A DNA stretch of 7,078 nucleotides from an uncultured Brevinema sp. (GTDB lineage Bacteria; Spirochaetota; Brevinematia; Brevinematales; Brevinemataceae): assembly GCA_947036575.1 (NCBI GenBank), contig CAMQSH010000099.1, forward strand, positions 1 through 7,078, in the 5' to 3' direction. The notes beneath the pieces are model-generated. The model was given only the letters and a program-made list of their open reading frames with translations. It did no database searches and was not told the DNA's origin. Below are positions 6,302 through 7,078 of this stretch, one piece after another. Each line of letters begins with the position of its first letter. Position 1 is the stretch's first letter. Position numbers and translations under genes: made by a program.

Positions 6302-7078
6302 GCGTGAATTTTTTATTAAAATATAAATAAACATTGGCGCTCCTAAAAGAGACATCGCAGAACCTATAGGTACAAAAGTACCTTCAGGTAATAAACGTAC
6401 CAAAAAAGCGGCACTTAGGATGAGGATTCCAGAAACAGAAAATAATATCTCCATAGATAGCACTTCTCTTTCTCCAAATATTAATCTAACAATATGCGGT
6501 GTCGCCAAGCCTATAAAACCTATACTACCCGAAATACTAACAACCATCGCTAATGTTATGGTACAGACCATGATTACTTCTATTTTTATTCTATGAACAG
6601 GTACACCAACAGAAGCTGCTAATTCATCACCGACACTGAGAATTTTTAATTCTTTGTTTCTAAAATGTAAGTATCCTGTTAATAATAATAATACAACAAA
6701 TAAAATTATTAACTCCAAAAATGATCGTTGTACAAAATACCCAGAAGTTCTAACTAAGGTTGTAAAAAAATCATTGGGTGCAATAAGGCTTTGTAAAAAA
6801 AGAATCAACGAAGCACAAAAGGAATTAATCCCTATTCCAATAAGAATAAAACGATTAACATTAAAATTAAAAGATCCTTTAGCTATAAAAAACAAAAAAG
6901 ATATTGCACAGACAGATCCTAATAAAGATCCTGTCGTACGCCAAAATAAAATAGGCGTAAGTTGTAGTAATGATACAACAACAGTGCCCAAGCTTGAAGC
7001 TCCAGATACACCTAATAGCCAAGGATCAGCGATAGGATTCTGGAGCATATTTTGAAGAATAGCACCTGTAGATGCCAG
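6290..7078 (-). CDS. FecCD/BtuC-type ABC transporter permease, partial (5' end off the right edge)
   Basis: An inner-membrane permease of the iron-siderophore, haem or cobalamin importer family, working with a periplasmic binding protein and an ATPase. The frame is open through the right edge: ten codons upstream of the ATG at 7048 read LASTGAILQN and continue into MLQNPIADPWLLGVSGA, the family's conserved SGA.LQ..L.NPLADP.LLGVS block, so 7048 is an internal methionine and not the start. Visible are 262 residues; about 60-70 at the N-terminus are missing compared with the usual 330 or so. Several hydrophobic helices are evident, and the ATPase-coupling segment GSIGFIGLATPHIVR (fragment residues about 184-198) is intact, as are the preceding LSVGDELAASVGV block and the terminal GSAMSLLGAPMF block. 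The substrate cannot be told from this subunit alone. The gene ends inside the last codons of tldD, transcribed towards it. Confidence 0.93.
   Translation of the reverse strand: MASTGAILQNMLQNPIADPWLLGVSGASSLGTVVVSLLQLTPILFWRTTGSLLGSVCAISFLFFIAKGSFNFNVNRFILIGIGINSFCASLILFLQSLIAPNDFFTTLVRTSGYFVQRSFLELIILFVVLLLLTGYLHFRNKELKILSVGDELAASVGVPVHRIKIEVIMVCTITLAMVVSISGSIGFIGLATPHIVRLIFGEREVLSMEILFSVSGILILSAAFLVRLLPEGTFVPIGSAMSLLGAPMFIYILIKNSRLSN

Noticed and set aside
6654..7055. Open frame of 133 codons on the plus strand
   Set aside because: Antisense to the FecCD permease; the product is lysine- and asparagine-rich with no domain pattern, as expected from the complement of membrane-helix codons.

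Overview
The window is AT-rich and gene-dense, with tightly packed genes, purine-rich ribosome binding sites (GGAG, GAGGA, AAAGG) and A/T-ending codons. The gene set is a Bat-type von Willebrand A protein preceded by a membrane protein with a BatD/DUF4381-like cytoplasmic tail, a membrane-anchored TPR protein, MiaB, TldD and a FecCD-type permease. This would fit a low-GC spirochaete (Brachyspira/Brevinema-like), mainly because the batX-batA gene order is familiar from spirochaetes. That assignment is inferred from gene content; no marker gene in the window settles it.

Left part (1-1947, minus strand): two overlapping genes of a Bat (aerotolerance-type) operon. The first (1947-1009) encodes a secreted or periplasmic domain, one membrane helix and a helical cytoplasmic tail. 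The second (from 1028, running off the left edge) is BatA, with two N-terminal membrane helices, a VWA domain with an intact metal-binding (MIDAS) site and a C-terminal helix. The operon is read from a strong promoter at 2016-1988. Back to back with it, a second strong promoter (2040-2068) drives a gene on the plus strand (2098-3222) for a TPR / membrane helix / probable OB-fold protein.

Middle (3223-3616): a 394-base stretch containing one small unrecognised reading frame (3279-3557) with a plausible ribosome binding site and two inverted repeats.

Right part: miaB (tRNA methylthiotransferase) and tldD (metalloprotease of the TldD/TldE pair) lie 9 bases apart and are surely co-transcribed. 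tldD runs into, and overlaps by 12 bases, the end of a convergent FecCD-type ABC permease gene that enters from the right edge on the minus strand, so its N-terminus is missing here.

Most of the window is conserved housekeeping or membrane machinery. The parts least explained by known families are the small gene at 3279-3557, the insertion next to the metal site of BatA, and the mirror-symmetric divergent promoter region. I see no mobile element, CRISPR array, tRNA or rRNA.
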